Assembly (NCBI RefSeq): GCF_001029105.3
Contig: NZ_CP011808.2
Coordinates: 186,001 to 250,000 of the forward strand
DNA: 64,000 bases
Origin: Pandoraea faecigallinarum
GTDB taxonomy: Bacteria; Pseudomonadota; Gammaproteobacteria; Burkholderiales; Burkholderiaceae
Direction: 5' to 3'
Made by a program: the position numbers and the translations under genes. The notes under the pieces are model-generated. The model worked only from the letters and a program-made list of their open reading frames with translations. It was not told the origin of the DNA and made no database searches. Below, one piece after another: positions 31,664 through 40,335 of the stretch; the stretch's first letter is position 1, and every line of letters begins with the position of its first letter.

Positions 31664-31914
31664 AACCGTCTCCCGTATCAGATCACTGTTGGGAGCCGGT
31701 GGGACAGCACGACAACTACGGATTCGCGCTCACAGCGCAACCGGGCGGGTCGCAGGGGCGGCCAACTACTAACACGAGCTCGCGGCTCATCGTGTAACAA
31801 CGGCCTGCCCACCCGAAGTGCTCCCCAGTGCCCCTGTCCCGGATGGTCACACCATACGCTCAAACCACTCGGCGCGGAAACGCGAGGCACCGGCTATATC
31901 ATGCCGGTTACTAT
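31664..31914 (-). ncRNA. IS110 left-end non-coding region, candidate bridge RNA
   Basis: IS110 elements encode a structured guide (bridge) RNA in the non-coding end upstream of the transposase. This 250-bp stretch has that position and no gene of its own. No structure was computed. The IS3 inserted at 31915, only 18 bp of IS110 sequence from the terminus, would separate it from the end-junction promoter, so expression in this copy is doubtful. Confidence 0.45.
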
Positions 31915-31955
31915 TGAACTGAATCCCGAAGGTTGGACTCCGACCTGAAGAGTTT

Positions 31956-32489
31956 ATGGGAAAATACACGGATCAAGCCAAGTTGGCGGCCGTTAGAGAT
32001 TACTGCAGCGGCGAGGCCGGCCTAAAAGCGGTTGCCCAACGGCATAGCGTCAATGTTTCATCGTTGCGTCAATGGATTGCCGGCTATCGGGCTCATGGTG
32101 AAGAAGGCGTGCGAACGAAGAAGCGGATTCCCACGAATTTCAGTGCTGAATTCAAACTTTCGGTGCTGAAGCGGATGCGCGAAGAAGGCTTGTCGCAGCG
32201 TCAAACTGCAGCACTGTTCAACATCCGCCGCTTCAACGTGATTGGCGAGTGGGAAGATAAATTCAATCAAGGCGGTCCGAAAGCTCTCGGGCGAGTGCCC
32301 AGAGAGCGCCGCAAGACGATGTCAAAAGCCTCCTCTGACCAAGCAAAGCAACCGAATTCCGACCATGACCGCAGTCGACAGGATCTGATCGACGAGCTCA
32401 AGAGTCTCCGAATGGAGAATGCATATCTAGAAAAGCTCGAGGCCTTGGTTCGGGCGAATGCTCGGCAACCGCAAAAGAGCGGACGCTGA
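31956..32489 (+). CDS. IS150-group OrfA
   Basis: ATG 31956 starts 177 residues with two helix-turn-helix units (GLKAVAQRHSVNVSSLRQWI and LSQRQTAALFNIRRFNVIGE) and a C-terminal coiled coil (LIDELKSLRMENAYLEKLEA). The -1 frame is open from about 32430 (AGAAAAGC) into OrfB, so a frameshifted OrfAB is possible. Confidence 0.88.
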   Translation: MGKYTDQAKLAAVRDYCSGEAGLKAVAQRHSVNVSSLRQWIAGYRAHGEEGVRTKKRIPTNFSAEFKLSVLKRMREEGLSQRQTAALFNIRRFNVIGEWEDKFNQGGPKALGRVPRERRKTMSKASSDQAKQPNSDHDRSRQDLIDELKSLRMENAYLEKLEALVRANARQPQKSGR

Positions 32490-32491
32490 TC

Positions 32492-33322
32492 GTGCTTGAG
32501 CTGAGGCAACATTACCCGCTTGCCGGTCTGCTGCAGCTAGCCGGCCTTGCCCGCAGCACGTTCTACTATCAGCAAAGGACGTTGCAGGGAAATGACAAAT
32601 ATGCCGACTTGAAGTTGAAGATTCGGGAGTTGTCTGACCGGCACAAAGGGCGTTATGGCTATCGTCGTATCACGGCTGCTGTCCGCCGTGGTGGTGACCT
32701 CGTGAATCACAAGACGGTTCGCCGACTGATGGTGCAGCTTCAGTTGCGATGCCGGGTACGAGTGAAGAAATACCGTTCCTACAAAGGTCAACTCGGACAC
32801 GTTGCCCCAAACGACCTGGCGCGTCAGTTTTATGCCAATCGGCCAAATGAAAAGTGGGTGACAGATGTGACCGAGTTCAACGTGGGCGGTCGGAAACTGT
32901 ACCTGTCTCCCGTGCTAGATCTCTTCAATGGCGAAATCGTTTCGTACGAGATGTCCTCTCGACCACTTTTCGGCATGGTTGGCGGGATGCTCAAGAAAGC
33001 CTTTAGCAGGTTGAAAGCTGATGACCGGCCGATGCTGCATTCGGACCAGGGCTGGCAATACAAAATGCCCGAATATCGGCGGCTGCTTGACGCACACGCG
33101 GCGAAGCAAAGCATGTCGCGAAAAGGTAATTGCCTTGATAATGCCGCGATGGAAAGCTTCTTCGGCACGTTAAAGTCGGAGCTTTATTACCTGGAGACAT
33201 TCCGCAGCGTAGAGGAGCTGCAAGCAGGCATTGATCACTACATCCGGTACTACAATCACGATCGGATCAAGCTGAAGCTCAAAGGCCTAAGCCCCGTCGA
33301 ATACCGGATTCGCTTCGCGTGA
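32492..33322 (+). CDS. IS150-group OrfB transposase
   Basis: The 276-residue protein has the complete DDE core: WVTDVTEFNVGG, LHSDQGWQYK and DNAAMESFFGTLKSELYYL. It ends RIKLKLKGLSPVEYRIRFA. It is similar to but distinct from the OrfB at 4178-5014. It appears active. Confidence 0.92.
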   Translation: MLELRQHYPLAGLLQLAGLARSTFYYQQRTLQGNDKYADLKLKIRELSDRHKGRYGYRRITAAVRRGGDLVNHKTVRRLMVQLQLRCRVRVKKYRSYKGQLGHVAPNDLARQFYANRPNEKWVTDVTEFNVGGRKLYLSPVLDLFNGEIVSYEMSSRPLFGMVGGMLKKAFSRLKADDRPMLHSDQGWQYKMPEYRRLLDAHAAKQSMSRKGNCLDNAAMESFFGTLKSELYYLETFRSVEELQAGIDHYIRYYNHDRIKLKLKGLSPVEYRIRFA

Positions 33323-33380
33323 AATTCGTTCAACCACCGTCCAACTTCTGGGGTTCAGTTCACTATTGAGGTGGACACCT

Positions 33381-33905
33381 ATGGCTGACAAAGACTCAGA
33401 GTTGAGAGTCGTTCGACAAAGTCGCGACGGCCGCCGCCGTTACGATGAGAAAAGCAAACAGGCACTGATCGAAGCGGCATTGCGACCTGGCGTATCGGTG
33501 GCGAGGCTGGCACAAGAGCACGGGGTCAATGCCAACCTGCTGCGCAAATGGATCACGAAGTACCTGATGGCGCGTGAGCAAGGCATCTTGCCGAGGAAAC
33601 GCGCTGGAGATGACGACGGGCTTTTGTCGAGCGAGATCGAGAGCGTGACCATCGACTTGCCGGATTCGCGCAGTCTCGCTCCAGCCACCGCGGCGTCTCC
33701 GGCTTTCGTACCGGTCGTTTCGACGCCAGCCGCATCTGCGCCGGTGCCAGCACCGTCGGCTGTGTCGATGCAACTCGAACTACATGTGCGCCTGGCCAAC
33801 GGTGTCGAGCTCGAGATGGGGCGCGCCATCGCGTCGATCGAGGAGCTGACCACCCTGGTCCAGATTCTGGGGAGGATGCCGTGTTCCGGTTCGACGAAGG
33901 CCTGA
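33381..33905 (+). CDS. tnpA: inner IS66 TnpA
   Basis: ATG 33381 (MADKDSELRVVRQSRDGRRR) lies exactly at the IS110 border. Its original ribosome-binding site, GGAGGAG, is now 3 kb away at 30361, so translation may be weakened. The helix-turn-helix (ARLAQEHGVNANLLRKWITK) is intact. It overlaps tnpB by 25 bp, which suggests coupling. Confidence 0.9.
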   Translation: MADKDSELRVVRQSRDGRRRYDEKSKQALIEAALRPGVSVARLAQEHGVNANLLRKWITKYLMAREQGILPRKRAGDDDGLLSSEIESVTIDLPDSRSLAPATAASPAFVPVVSTPAASAPVPAPSAVSMQLELHVRLANGVELEMGRAIASIEELTTLVQILGRMPCSGSTKA

Positions 33906-34234
33906 AGGTCTACCTGCACCGCGATCCGGTCGACTTCCGCTATGGCATGAACAGCCTGTCGATCCTCGTCGAGCAGTCGATGCAACTGGGCCCGATGGAC
34001 GGCTCGCTCTACATCTTTGGCAACCGGCGTCGCGACCGGATCAAGATTCTTGGATGGGACGGTAGCGGTTTCTGGCTATTGATGAAACGCCTGGAAGCTA
34101 GCAGCTTCATCTGGCCCGACAACAAGACCGATGTCGTCACGATGACGACCGATGTGCTGCACGCGCTGCTCGACGGCGACGACATCACCGCGATCCGGCG
34201 TCATACGCGGCAAGAATATCTGCGGGTAAGCTGA
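33881..34234 (+). CDS. tnpB: inner IS66 TnpB (IS66 Orf2 family)
   Basis: GTG 33881 gives MFRFDEGLKVYLHRDPVDFR and FGNRRRDRIKILGWDGSGFW, the hallmark IS66 TnpB sequence, 117 residues. Its catalytic role, if any, is unknown, but it is needed for IS66 transposition in related elements. Intact. Confidence 0.93.
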   Translation: MFRFDEGLKVYLHRDPVDFRYGMNSLSILVEQSMQLGPMDGSLYIFGNRRRDRIKILGWDGSGFWLLMKRLEASSFIWPDNKTDVVTMTTDVLHALLDGDDITAIRRHTRQEYLRVS

Positions 34235-34266
34235 AACAGGCAAGTGGCATTCCGGTCTAATCGCGC

Positions 34267-35847
34267 ATGCCGATCAACGTCACGATCACCGCCGATGAAC
34301 TGAAAGCGCTGCTTGCCGAGCGCGATTCCGCTCGTGCGCTACGAGAAGAAAAAGAGGCATTGTGCAGTGCTCTTCGGCTCGTGACGGCAGAGCGCGATCT
34401 CGCCGAAGAACGGCTTCTGGCCTATCGCCGCGAGCTGTTCGGTGCAAAGAGTGAGGCGCGGGGCGACAATCAGCTCGGCTTGTTCAACGAAGCCGAAGTG
34501 CTTGGCAAGAACAGCGCCCCCGCGCGGGAAGATATTCCGGAGTCGACGGTCGCTGCGCACACACGCAAGAAGCGCGGCAAGCGCAAGCCGCTCGATCCGA
34601 GCCTACCGCGCGAGGTCGTGCGGCACGAATTGCCTGAAGCTGAACGTTTCTGTGCGAACGATGGCCATGCACTCGTCGAGTTCGGCGTCGAAGTCAGCGA
34701 GCAACTCGACGTGATCCCGGAGCAGCTTCGTGTGATCCAGCACCAGCGCGTCAAGTACGCATGCCCATGCTGCGATCTGGGCATCAAGGTCACTCCGGCA
34801 CCGCCGCGCATCATTGCGCGTGGGCTGCTTACCGAATCGGCGCTCGCGTGGATTGCCACCGGCAAGTATCAGTTCGGCATGCCCCTGTACCGCCAGGCTG
34901 GCCTGCTGCGCCGCTTCGGCGGTGACATCTCGTCGAACACGCTTGCCGCGAGTATGGTCCGCGTCGGTCTCGCCACGCAGCCGGTGATCAACCTGATGCG
35001 TGATGCACTGCTCGAGGCCGGGATCGTTTATTGTGACGAGACCACGTTCCAGGTGCTCAAAGAAGAAAACCGACGAGCGCAATCGAAGAGCTATCTCTGG
35101 TCGCAGATGACGGGGTCGGGAACGCCGATCCGGTGTTTCACCTACACGCCCGGACGCGGCGCCAAACTGGCTGACAGGCTGTTCACTGACATCCGTCAGG
35201 GGGCAGTGCTGATGACAGACGGCTACGAGCCCTATAACGATATCGCGCGGCGTTACCAACTCGTGCATCTCGGATGCTGGGTTCATGCCAGACGCTACTT
35301 CGTCAAGGCGGAGGAGAACGTACCGAAAGTCGCGCGTACTCCTGAACTGCTTGCGACGCGCTTCATCAAGTTGATCGGCAAGCTGTTTGCCGCCGAGGCG
35401 CGCACTGAAATGTGGGAGGCCGAGCGACGACAGCGATTGCGACGACGATACAGCGTTCGGGTGCTCGACGTCATCCACGCACTGATGCTTGAGCAATCGC
35501 CCGGTGTTGTGCCGCAGGGCTTGCTCGGCAAGGCGCTTACCTACCTGCGTGCACAGTGGCCCAAGCTGGTGCGCTACGTCGAGAATGGCAGTTGGCCCAT
35601 CTCGAACAATCCCTGCGAGAACTCGATTCGACCGTTCTGCGTCGGCCGTCGCTCGTGGCTGTTCTCTGACACCGTGGATGGCGCGAACGCCAGCGCCAAC
35701 CTCTATTCGCTCGTCGAGACCTGCAAAGCGAACGACATCGATCCGTATCGCTATCTCACCTGGCTGTTCCAGCGTCTGCCACTGGCGCAGAGCGTCGACG
35801 ACTACGACGCCCTGCTGCCATGGAAAATGCCTGCCGATCTCCGCTGA
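34267..35847 (+). CDS. tnpC: inner IS66 TnpC transposase
   Basis: The 526-residue protein has an N-terminal coiled coil (ALLAERDSARALREEKEALC), a zinc-ribbon (RFCANDGHAL and YACPCCDLGIKV) and the DDE domain with YCDETTFQVLKEEN, VLMTDGYEPYNDIA and NPCENSIRPFCVGR. It is full length, with no lesion seen. Together with tnpA and tnpB it makes the inner IS66 potentially active. Confidence 0.93.
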   Translation: MPINVTITADELKALLAERDSARALREEKEALCSALRLVTAERDLAEERLLAYRRELFGAKSEARGDNQLGLFNEAEVLGKNSAPAREDIPESTVAAHTRKKRGKRKPLDPSLPREVVRHELPEAERFCANDGHALVEFGVEVSEQLDVIPEQLRVIQHQRVKYACPCCDLGIKVTPAPPRIIARGLLTESALAWIATGKYQFGMPLYRQAGLLRRFGGDISSNTLAASMVRVGLATQPVINLMRDALLEAGIVYCDETTFQVLKEENRRAQSKSYLWSQMTGSGTPIRCFTYTPGRGAKLADRLFTDIRQGAVLMTDGYEPYNDIARRYQLVHLGCWVHARRYFVKAEENVPKVARTPELLATRFIKLIGKLFAAEARTEMWEAERRQRLRRRYSVRVLDVIHALMLEQSPGVVPQGLLGKALTYLRAQWPKLVRYVENGSWPISNNPCENSIRPFCVGRRSWLFSDTVDGANASANLYSLVETCKANDIDPYRYLTWLFQRLPLAQSVDDYDALLPWKMPADLR

Positions 35848-35925
35848 CTCGCTGCGTTGTCACACCTCACGTTCCTCGTGATTTTTCTCTGAGGGACGTT
35901 TTTCGCGGACCGCTTACATTTGACG

Positions 35926-36401
35926 CGCGGATGCTGGATCACACGAACCTGCTCGGGAATCACATCCAGTTGTTCGCTCGTCTCGACGCCAATTACCACT
36001 AGGGCGTGGCCATCGTGCGAGCAGAACTGCTCAGATGCGGGCAGTTCGTGTCGAACGACTTCGCGCGGCAGGTTTGGATCGAGCGGTTTGCGCCCGCGTT
36101 TGCTGCGCGTGTGGGCGGTGACGGTTGTGCCCGGCAATTCTTCGCGCGCGGAGCCAGTGCTTGAGGCCAGCGACTCGGCTTCGTTGAATAGACCGAGTTG
36201 GTCGGCATGACGGGCTTCACTCGATGCGCCGAACAGTTCGTGTTTGTAGGCGCGAAGCTTCTCCTGTGCGAGGTCACGCTGCGCCGTCACGAACCGAAGC
36301 TCGCCTCGTAAGGCGTCGCGCTCGGCACTGGCGGCGATCAGCGCCTGATATTCTGCGGCGCTGAGCATGATGGTGTTTTCTGGCATGGCCAGTTTGACCA
36401 T
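35926..36401 (-). pseudogene. tnpC: outer IS66 TnpC, N-terminal part
   Basis: The start is MVKLAMPENTIMLSAAEYQA (an alternative start is ATG 36386). The coiled coil and ERFC-like zinc-ribbon half (EQFCSHDGHALVVIGVETSE) are followed by VIQHPRVK, where the inner IS66 is inserted. The C-terminal part is at 29217-30318. Confidence 0.9.
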
Positions 36402-36417
36402 GCGGTAAGCGCGACGT

Positions 36418-36768
36418 TCAGCTCATGCGCAGGTAATGGCGCTGAGGATGTTTCTGAATCACGGACAGATCGATTCCTTCGAGCAACCAGTGCAGCTGTT
36501 CGATACTGAGCGTCACGACGTCATCGCCCCCGGGCCAGATGAACCGGTCGGCCTCGAGTCGCTTCATCAGCAACCAGAAGCCGTTGCCGCCCCAGCCAAG
36601 AATCTTGATGCGGTCTCGCCGCCGATTACCAAACACGAACAGCGCCGGGGCCATCGGATTCAGGCGCATGGCTTGCTCCACCCGTATCGACAGACCGTTG
36701 ATGCTCTGACGGAAGTCCACGGGTTCGCGGTGCAGGTACACTTTTAGCGCTTCGTCGAACCGGAACAC
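36418..36768 (-). CDS. tnpB: outer IS66 TnpB
   Basis: 116 residues starting MFRFDEALKVYLHREPVDFR, with FGNRRRDRIKILGWGGNGFW. It overlaps the end of tnpA. The reading frame is intact, although the element's transposase is split. Confidence 0.92.
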   Translation of the reverse strand: MFRFDEALKVYLHREPVDFRQSINGLSIRVEQAMRLNPMAPALFVFGNRRRDRIKILGWGGNGFWLLMKRLEADRFIWPGGDDVVTLSIEQLHWLLEGIDLSVIQKHPQRHYLRMS

Positions 36769-37184
36769 GGCAACCTCCCGAGCATCTCGATAACCGCCGT
36801 CAACTGGGCCAGATCTGATTTCTCGAGATCGAGCTGCACGCCATTGGGCAGACGCACATGCACGCTGGCGATGATTTGCGGCTCAGGTGCAGAGGACTCA
36901 ATCGTAGTAGCGGGTGGTGTGCAGGCGATCGGTACGAATGTCGAGGTCACAGGCTCGGTGACGGGCGTCATAACGGCACCTCCCCGTTTGTGCTCACGAA
37001 TCCACTTGCGCAGTTGGTTGGCGTTGATTTGGGCCTTAAGCGCCAGCCGGGCAATCGACACGCCCGGCCGACGGCATAGCTCGACCAGTCGCCGCTTGGC
37101 GATGGGGTCGTAGTCACGTTTGCCGTTCGAACGTATGCGTACGACCCGCAGCGGGAAACAGTCGGTTTCGTTGAGTTCATTCAT
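36744..37184 (-). CDS. tnpA: outer IS66 TnpA
   Basis: 146 residues starting MNELNETDCFPLRVVRIRSN, with a helix-turn-helix ARLALKAQINANQLRKWIRE. It is the intact version of the split gene at 1-1332. The two differ at a few positions only, so they are recent copies. Confidence 0.92.
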   Translation of the reverse strand: MNELNETDCFPLRVVRIRSNGKRDYDPIAKRRLVELCRRPGVSIARLALKAQINANQLRKWIREHKRGGAVMTPVTEPVTSTFVPIACTPPATTIESSAPEPQIIASVHVRLPNGVQLDLEKSDLAQLTAVIEMLGRLPCSGSTKR

Positions 37185-37268
37185 GTTTGCGTCCGCAAAA
37201 GTCTTTGCGGACGCAAGCTTGACCCCTGTCGAGCTACCGCGATAGGGCGTCCTTTAATGACGGCTTAC

Positions 37269-37691
37269 CTCGTAGACGCCAACGGTATCCCAATCGTCGC
37301 GATCCTCACCGGCGCGAACGCCGCCGACGTCACACAGCTGCTGCCCCTCGTTGACGAGATTGCACCGATTCGCGGTGTTCGCGGCCGCCCGCTTCAGAAG
37401 CCCGGTATCGTCTATGCCGATCGCGGCTACGATTCCACCCGGCACCGGCGCGCACTGCGCGAGCGAGGCATCAAACCTATGATCGCCGAGCGTCGGGCCT
37501 AACACGGCGGCGGGCTGGGCAAATATCGTTGGGTCGTTGAGCGCACCCACTCCTGACTCCATCGTTTCCGGCGGCTTCGCATCCGCTTCGATCGGCGCGC
37601 CGATATTCACGAAGCATTCCTCGAACTCGGCTGTTCTCTCGTCTGCTGGAACATCCTCAGAAACACTCAACTGACTTTTTGAACTTGTCTC
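37269..37691 (+). pseudogene. IS427-like transposase fragment
   Basis: The frame LVDANGIPIVAILTGANAAD and GIVYADRGYDSTRHRRALRE matches orfB of 12639-13456. A TAA at 37501 and a TGA replacing the tryptophan of THSWLHR (37550) break it. The right end (reversed GAGACAAGTTCAAAAA) touches the stop codon of the gene at 37692. The left part was replaced by the outer IS66. Confidence 0.88.
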
Positions 37692-38201
37692 TTAACGTTT
37701 GGCTGCATCGTCGTCGACCGCATCGCGAGCCAGATAGGTCTCTGTGACCTGCGGAAGATGAGCGAGCAGCCAGCGCGCCATTTCGATCTCCTGCGGAAGG
37801 ATCGCTTCGCAGGTCTGGCGTACGTCGTCGCGCCCGCACTCCCGGGCGGCTGCAATGAGCGTCGTGTATGCGGCAATTTCGATGTTCTCGAAGACGAAGC
37901 CCGCCATCGCTCCCTTGACCACTTCGTCCGACGCGAGGCCACCGCCAAGCGCCTGTGCGAATGCGCCCATCCGGGCAGTGAGATCCTTCATCGCGGAAGG
38001 GCCGCTGTCCAGTCCTTCAAGGCACGTTTCGAGCGCCTTCTGTTGCCCGATCGTCTCGTCGATATGCTGCTCGATTCGCGCCTTCAGCTCGGGGTAGTGG
38101 TTAAGTCGCGACGCTTGCGCCTTGAGTATGGTTTCGGCATGCTTTTCCATCGCGTAAGCGTCTTGCAGCCAGTCGATCAGATGGTCTATCGATTCATTCA
38201 T
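37692..38201 (-). CDS. YciE/YciF-family ferritin-like protein (DUF892)
   Basis: ATG 38201 (MNESIDHLIDWLQDAYAMEK) is preferred to the in-frame ATG upstream because GGAG lies 6 bp before it. 169 residues, all helical, with di-iron type residues in AMEKHAETIL, RIEQHIDETIGQQKAL, FENIEIAAYTTLIAAARECG and LPQEIEMARWLLAHL. Proteins of this family are stress-induced and thought to bind iron. It is the last gene of an apparent three-gene ferritin-like operon (63 bp after the previous one). An IS427 remnant abuts its stop codon. Confidence 0.85.
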   Translation of the reverse strand: MNESIDHLIDWLQDAYAMEKHAETILKAQASRLNHYPELKARIEQHIDETIGQQKALETCLEGLDSGPSAMKDLTARMGAFAQALGGGLASDEVVKGAMAGFVFENIEIAAYTTLIAAARECGRDDVRQTCEAILPQEIEMARWLLAHLPQVTETYLARDAVDDDAAKR

Positions 38202-38264
38202 GTAAATCTCCATTTACGTTGGCGTTCGGTTTGGCAAAGCATCCCCGCCACAAACACTGCGGGC

Positions 38265-38987
38265 TCACGCCCCGCGTATCACGATATCCGACAACCATTG
38301 CTTGACGCTCGTCAGATGCTCGTTCTCCTGCGCCAGTGCATCCCAGAAGGCATCGGCCATTTCCGCCAGCCCCTCCGCCTGCGCCATCGCGATCAGTAAC
38401 TCCCAGCCGCATTGATCTGTCGCCTCCACCGCGAGGAGCGCCGTCAGCGCCTGCGACACGTCGGTGCGCGGATCGGACATCACCTGCACAAATCCCAGGC
38501 TCGTCACGCCGCAAACATCCGCCGCCGGGGTCTGCGCCGTGGGATCCGCGCCCAGCTTGACGATGCAATCGGAGAGCAGCGCAAAATGCTCTGCCTCTTC
38601 AGCGCGGAAGTGTTCGAGTTGAGCCTTCATTTTTCCGTCGCCCTCGCCGTAGCTTTCCACCTTGCTGATCAGCGCTTCGTAAAGCCTCACGCCGCTACGC
38701 TCGAAAGAAAGACGCTCGCCGAGCCGGTCCAGGAACATCGGCGATACCGGGGTCGCAACCACGTCGGACGACGTGCCGGCGGCCACCATAACTGCCATGC
38801 CATCGACAGGTATAGAGCCGATGGGGACGGCTTCGGCGGCGCACGCCGCACGCATCGCGGCAATGGAGGTGGGCGGCGCATTCGGATCCGCCGGCTGTTC
38901 TTCGGCGAAATCGCGAAGTTTTCGGCCGTCGAGGGGATTGAAGAGAAACCCGGTTCGATCGACGTTCTCTTTTTGCAGAAGACTCAT
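38265..38987 (-). CDS. ferritin-like domain protein
   Basis: ATG 38987 follows GAGGACACCACC. In the 240-residue protein the N-terminal 90 residues are low in helix (AEEQPADPNAPPTSIAAMRA). The rest forms a four-helix domain with carboxylate and histidine ligands in FERSGVRLYEALISK, FRAEEAEHFALL, LLAVEATDQCGWELLIAMAQ and ALAQENEHLTSVKQWL. No membrane segment. Likely iron binding and oxidative-stress related by family analogy; the substrate is unknown. It lies between two other ferritin-like genes. Confidence 0.75.
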   Translation of the reverse strand: MSLLQKENVDRTGFLFNPLDGRKLRDFAEEQPADPNAPPTSIAAMRAACAAEAVPIGSIPVDGMAVMVAAGTSSDVVATPVSPMFLDRLGERLSFERSGVRLYEALISKVESYGEGDGKMKAQLEHFRAEEAEHFALLSDCIVKLGADPTAQTPAADVCGVTSLGFVQVMSDPRTDVSQALTALLAVEATDQCGWELLIAMAQAEGLAEMADAFWDALAQENEHLTSVKQWLSDIVIRGA

Positions 38988-39095
38988 GGTGGTGTCCTCG
39001 GATGATTTCGCGGAGACGTAATGTGGCCCGCGAGTGATTTTCCTGGTGGGATTGGAGGCGAAACCAGAGACGGGACCGTAGACCGGCGATCCGTC

Positions 39096-40265
39096 TCACA
39101 GGGCCTTCGTATTGAGTTCGGTGCCGGGCTTCCATTGGTACCCGGCCGCGACGGTGTCGGTGGGAGACCCCTCGGCGTTCAGTCCATCGCGATAGGCATT
39201 TGAGGCATCCGAGGCGTCCGTGGATTGCACATACTCCGTTCCCTTAGCCCCCATCCGAACTTCCTTGTACAGCACGCTTCGCACGAAACCGCGCTGACTG
39301 CGCATGTCGACAGGTTTCGGCAGTGGCCCCGCCAGCACTTCCGCCGGGTCACGCCGCTCGTGTTGCTTGAATAACTCGCACACGAGGTTCAGATGGCCCA
39401 GTTCGTAATCCAGAAATCGCTCCCAGATCGCCTTGATGCGAGTATTCGGTTCGTGCGCGACGCAGCTGTAATACGTGTAAGCCTCCATCGCCTCGTGGAC
39501 CAGCCATTTTTCGAGCGGCGATTCGTCCGGGTCCGATAGGCAGCCGTATTGCGTCACGTGCTGCTCTTCGATGGAAGCGATTTCGGCGTAAAGCGCGCGT
39601 GCTACCGGGTCGGCGAACGTCGGTCCGATGTTCATGTAGTAGTCGTGCGTCTGGTATTCTGCGCCCGTGAGCATTGTTGCATGGATCTTGGTGATCAGTG
39701 CGGCCTGCTTCCGGTCATAGGGCGTTCGAATATCGTCTTCCGGCGCGCGATGCTCGACGCGCGTCGGCCGTCCGGGAACGATATCGGTATACCCTTGCAG
39801 AATATTGTTGGCGTCTTTGCCTTCGACACGATCGAGCAATGCCGAATAGCGATAGAGGTGATCGAAGTCCTCCAGCAAGCCGAAGCGATACGTCTGCGCC
39901 TGATATGGGTCGGGCTCCGCCTGCGCAATCGCTGCGGTCACTTCCACAGCCACCTGCTCGTACGCGATCGTGGTCTCGATCGGCGAGTGGTCGGCAGATA
40001 GCAACCAGTTGACCATCGTCGCCTGATGTTGCTCAACGCGCCGGACCTGCGCCAGGGGCAGTCTGAGTTCGCCGCACATGCGCGAGAGAATATGCTTCAG
40101 ACGAAGGGCGTCGCTTTCCACGCCGTTCATCAGAATGACACGCACGCGGGTGAACGCGTCGTCGTCCAGCTTGCTGATCGGCTTGCCGACCATTTCCTTC
40201 CACGTGAATGTCTGCCTGTCCAGCGGCGTGCCTTTCGCGTCCAGCAGGTTCGTCAAGCTTTCCAT
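39096..40265 (-). CDS. ferritin-like protein, about 390 residues
   Basis: The start at ATG 40265 (MESLTNLLDAKGTPLDRQTF) is chosen because GGGAGAGG lies just before it; longer starts are possible. Candidate metal ligands are in IETTIAYEQVAVEVTAAIAQ, FGLLEDFDHLYRYSALL, IASIEEQHVTQYG, VHEAMEAYTYYSCVAHEPN and YELGHLNLVCELFKQHE, a doubled four-helix pattern. First gene of the minus-strand ferritin-like cluster, 108 bp before the next. The function is inferred from the fold only. Confidence 0.7.
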   Translation of the reverse strand: MESLTNLLDAKGTPLDRQTFTWKEMVGKPISKLDDDAFTRVRVILMNGVESDALRLKHILSRMCGELRLPLAQVRRVEQHQATMVNWLLSADHSPIETTIAYEQVAVEVTAAIAQAEPDPYQAQTYRFGLLEDFDHLYRYSALLDRVEGKDANNILQGYTDIVPGRPTRVEHRAPEDDIRTPYDRKQAALITKIHATMLTGAEYQTHDYYMNIGPTFADPVARALYAEIASIEEQHVTQYGCLSDPDESPLEKWLVHEAMEAYTYYSCVAHEPNTRIKAIWERFLDYELGHLNLVCELFKQHERRDPAEVLAGPLPKPVDMRSQRGFVRSVLYKEVRMGAKGTEYVQSTDASDASNAYRDGLNAEGSPTDTVAAGYQWKPGTELNTKAL

Positions 40266-40335
40266 AACCTCTCCCATGGTCGGTTCGCGTGCCATGTACC
40301 GGACGCAATTGCCGTGCCATGGCACTTTCACTGCC

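Larger units (their letters stand above)
31915..33362 (+). mobile_element. IS3-family element (IS150 group), 1448 bp, complete
   Basis: The left end is TGAACTGAATCCCGAAGGTT and the right end, reversed, is TGAACTGAACCCCAGAAGTT. The 4-bp target duplication ctat is at 31911-31914 and 33363-33366. It is the innermost element of the nest and therefore the most recent arrival. Confidence 0.95.
30371..33380 (-). mobile_element. IS110-family element, interrupted by IS3
   Basis: AGGTGTCCACCT stands at 30371 and, inverted, at 33369-33380. The bases AT occur on both outer sides (30369-30370 and 33381-33382), as expected for an IS110 core dinucleotide. The transposase reads leftward, with a long non-coding stretch upstream of it, the layout of IS110 proper. 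Removing 30371-33380 restores GGAGGAGC directly before the ATG of IS66 tnpA, which supports the boundaries. Confidence 0.85.
30319..35917 (+). mobile_element. inner IS66-family element, carrying an IS110 and an IS3
   Basis: The left end is GTAAGCGGTCCGGTAACGAC and the right end, reversed, is GTAAGCGGTCCGCGAAAAAC. A perfect 8-bp target duplication atttgacg occupies 30311-30318 and 35918-35925, inside TnpC of the outer IS66. Without the IS110 (30371-33380) it is about 2.6 kb with tnpA, tnpB and tnpC all intact. Confidence 0.95.
29192..37268 (-). mobile_element. outer IS66-family element, interrupted by a nested set of IS elements
   Basis: The left end is GTAAGCGCTCAAATAACGAC at 29192, and the right end, reversed, is GTAAGCCGTCATTAAAGGAC at 37268. 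Its own content is 29192-30318 and 35918-37268. The 8-bp flanks differ (aatcgagt and ctcgtaga), so the two ends have been brought together by recombination rather than one insertion. The right flank is an IS427-type transposase gene. Confidence 0.85.
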
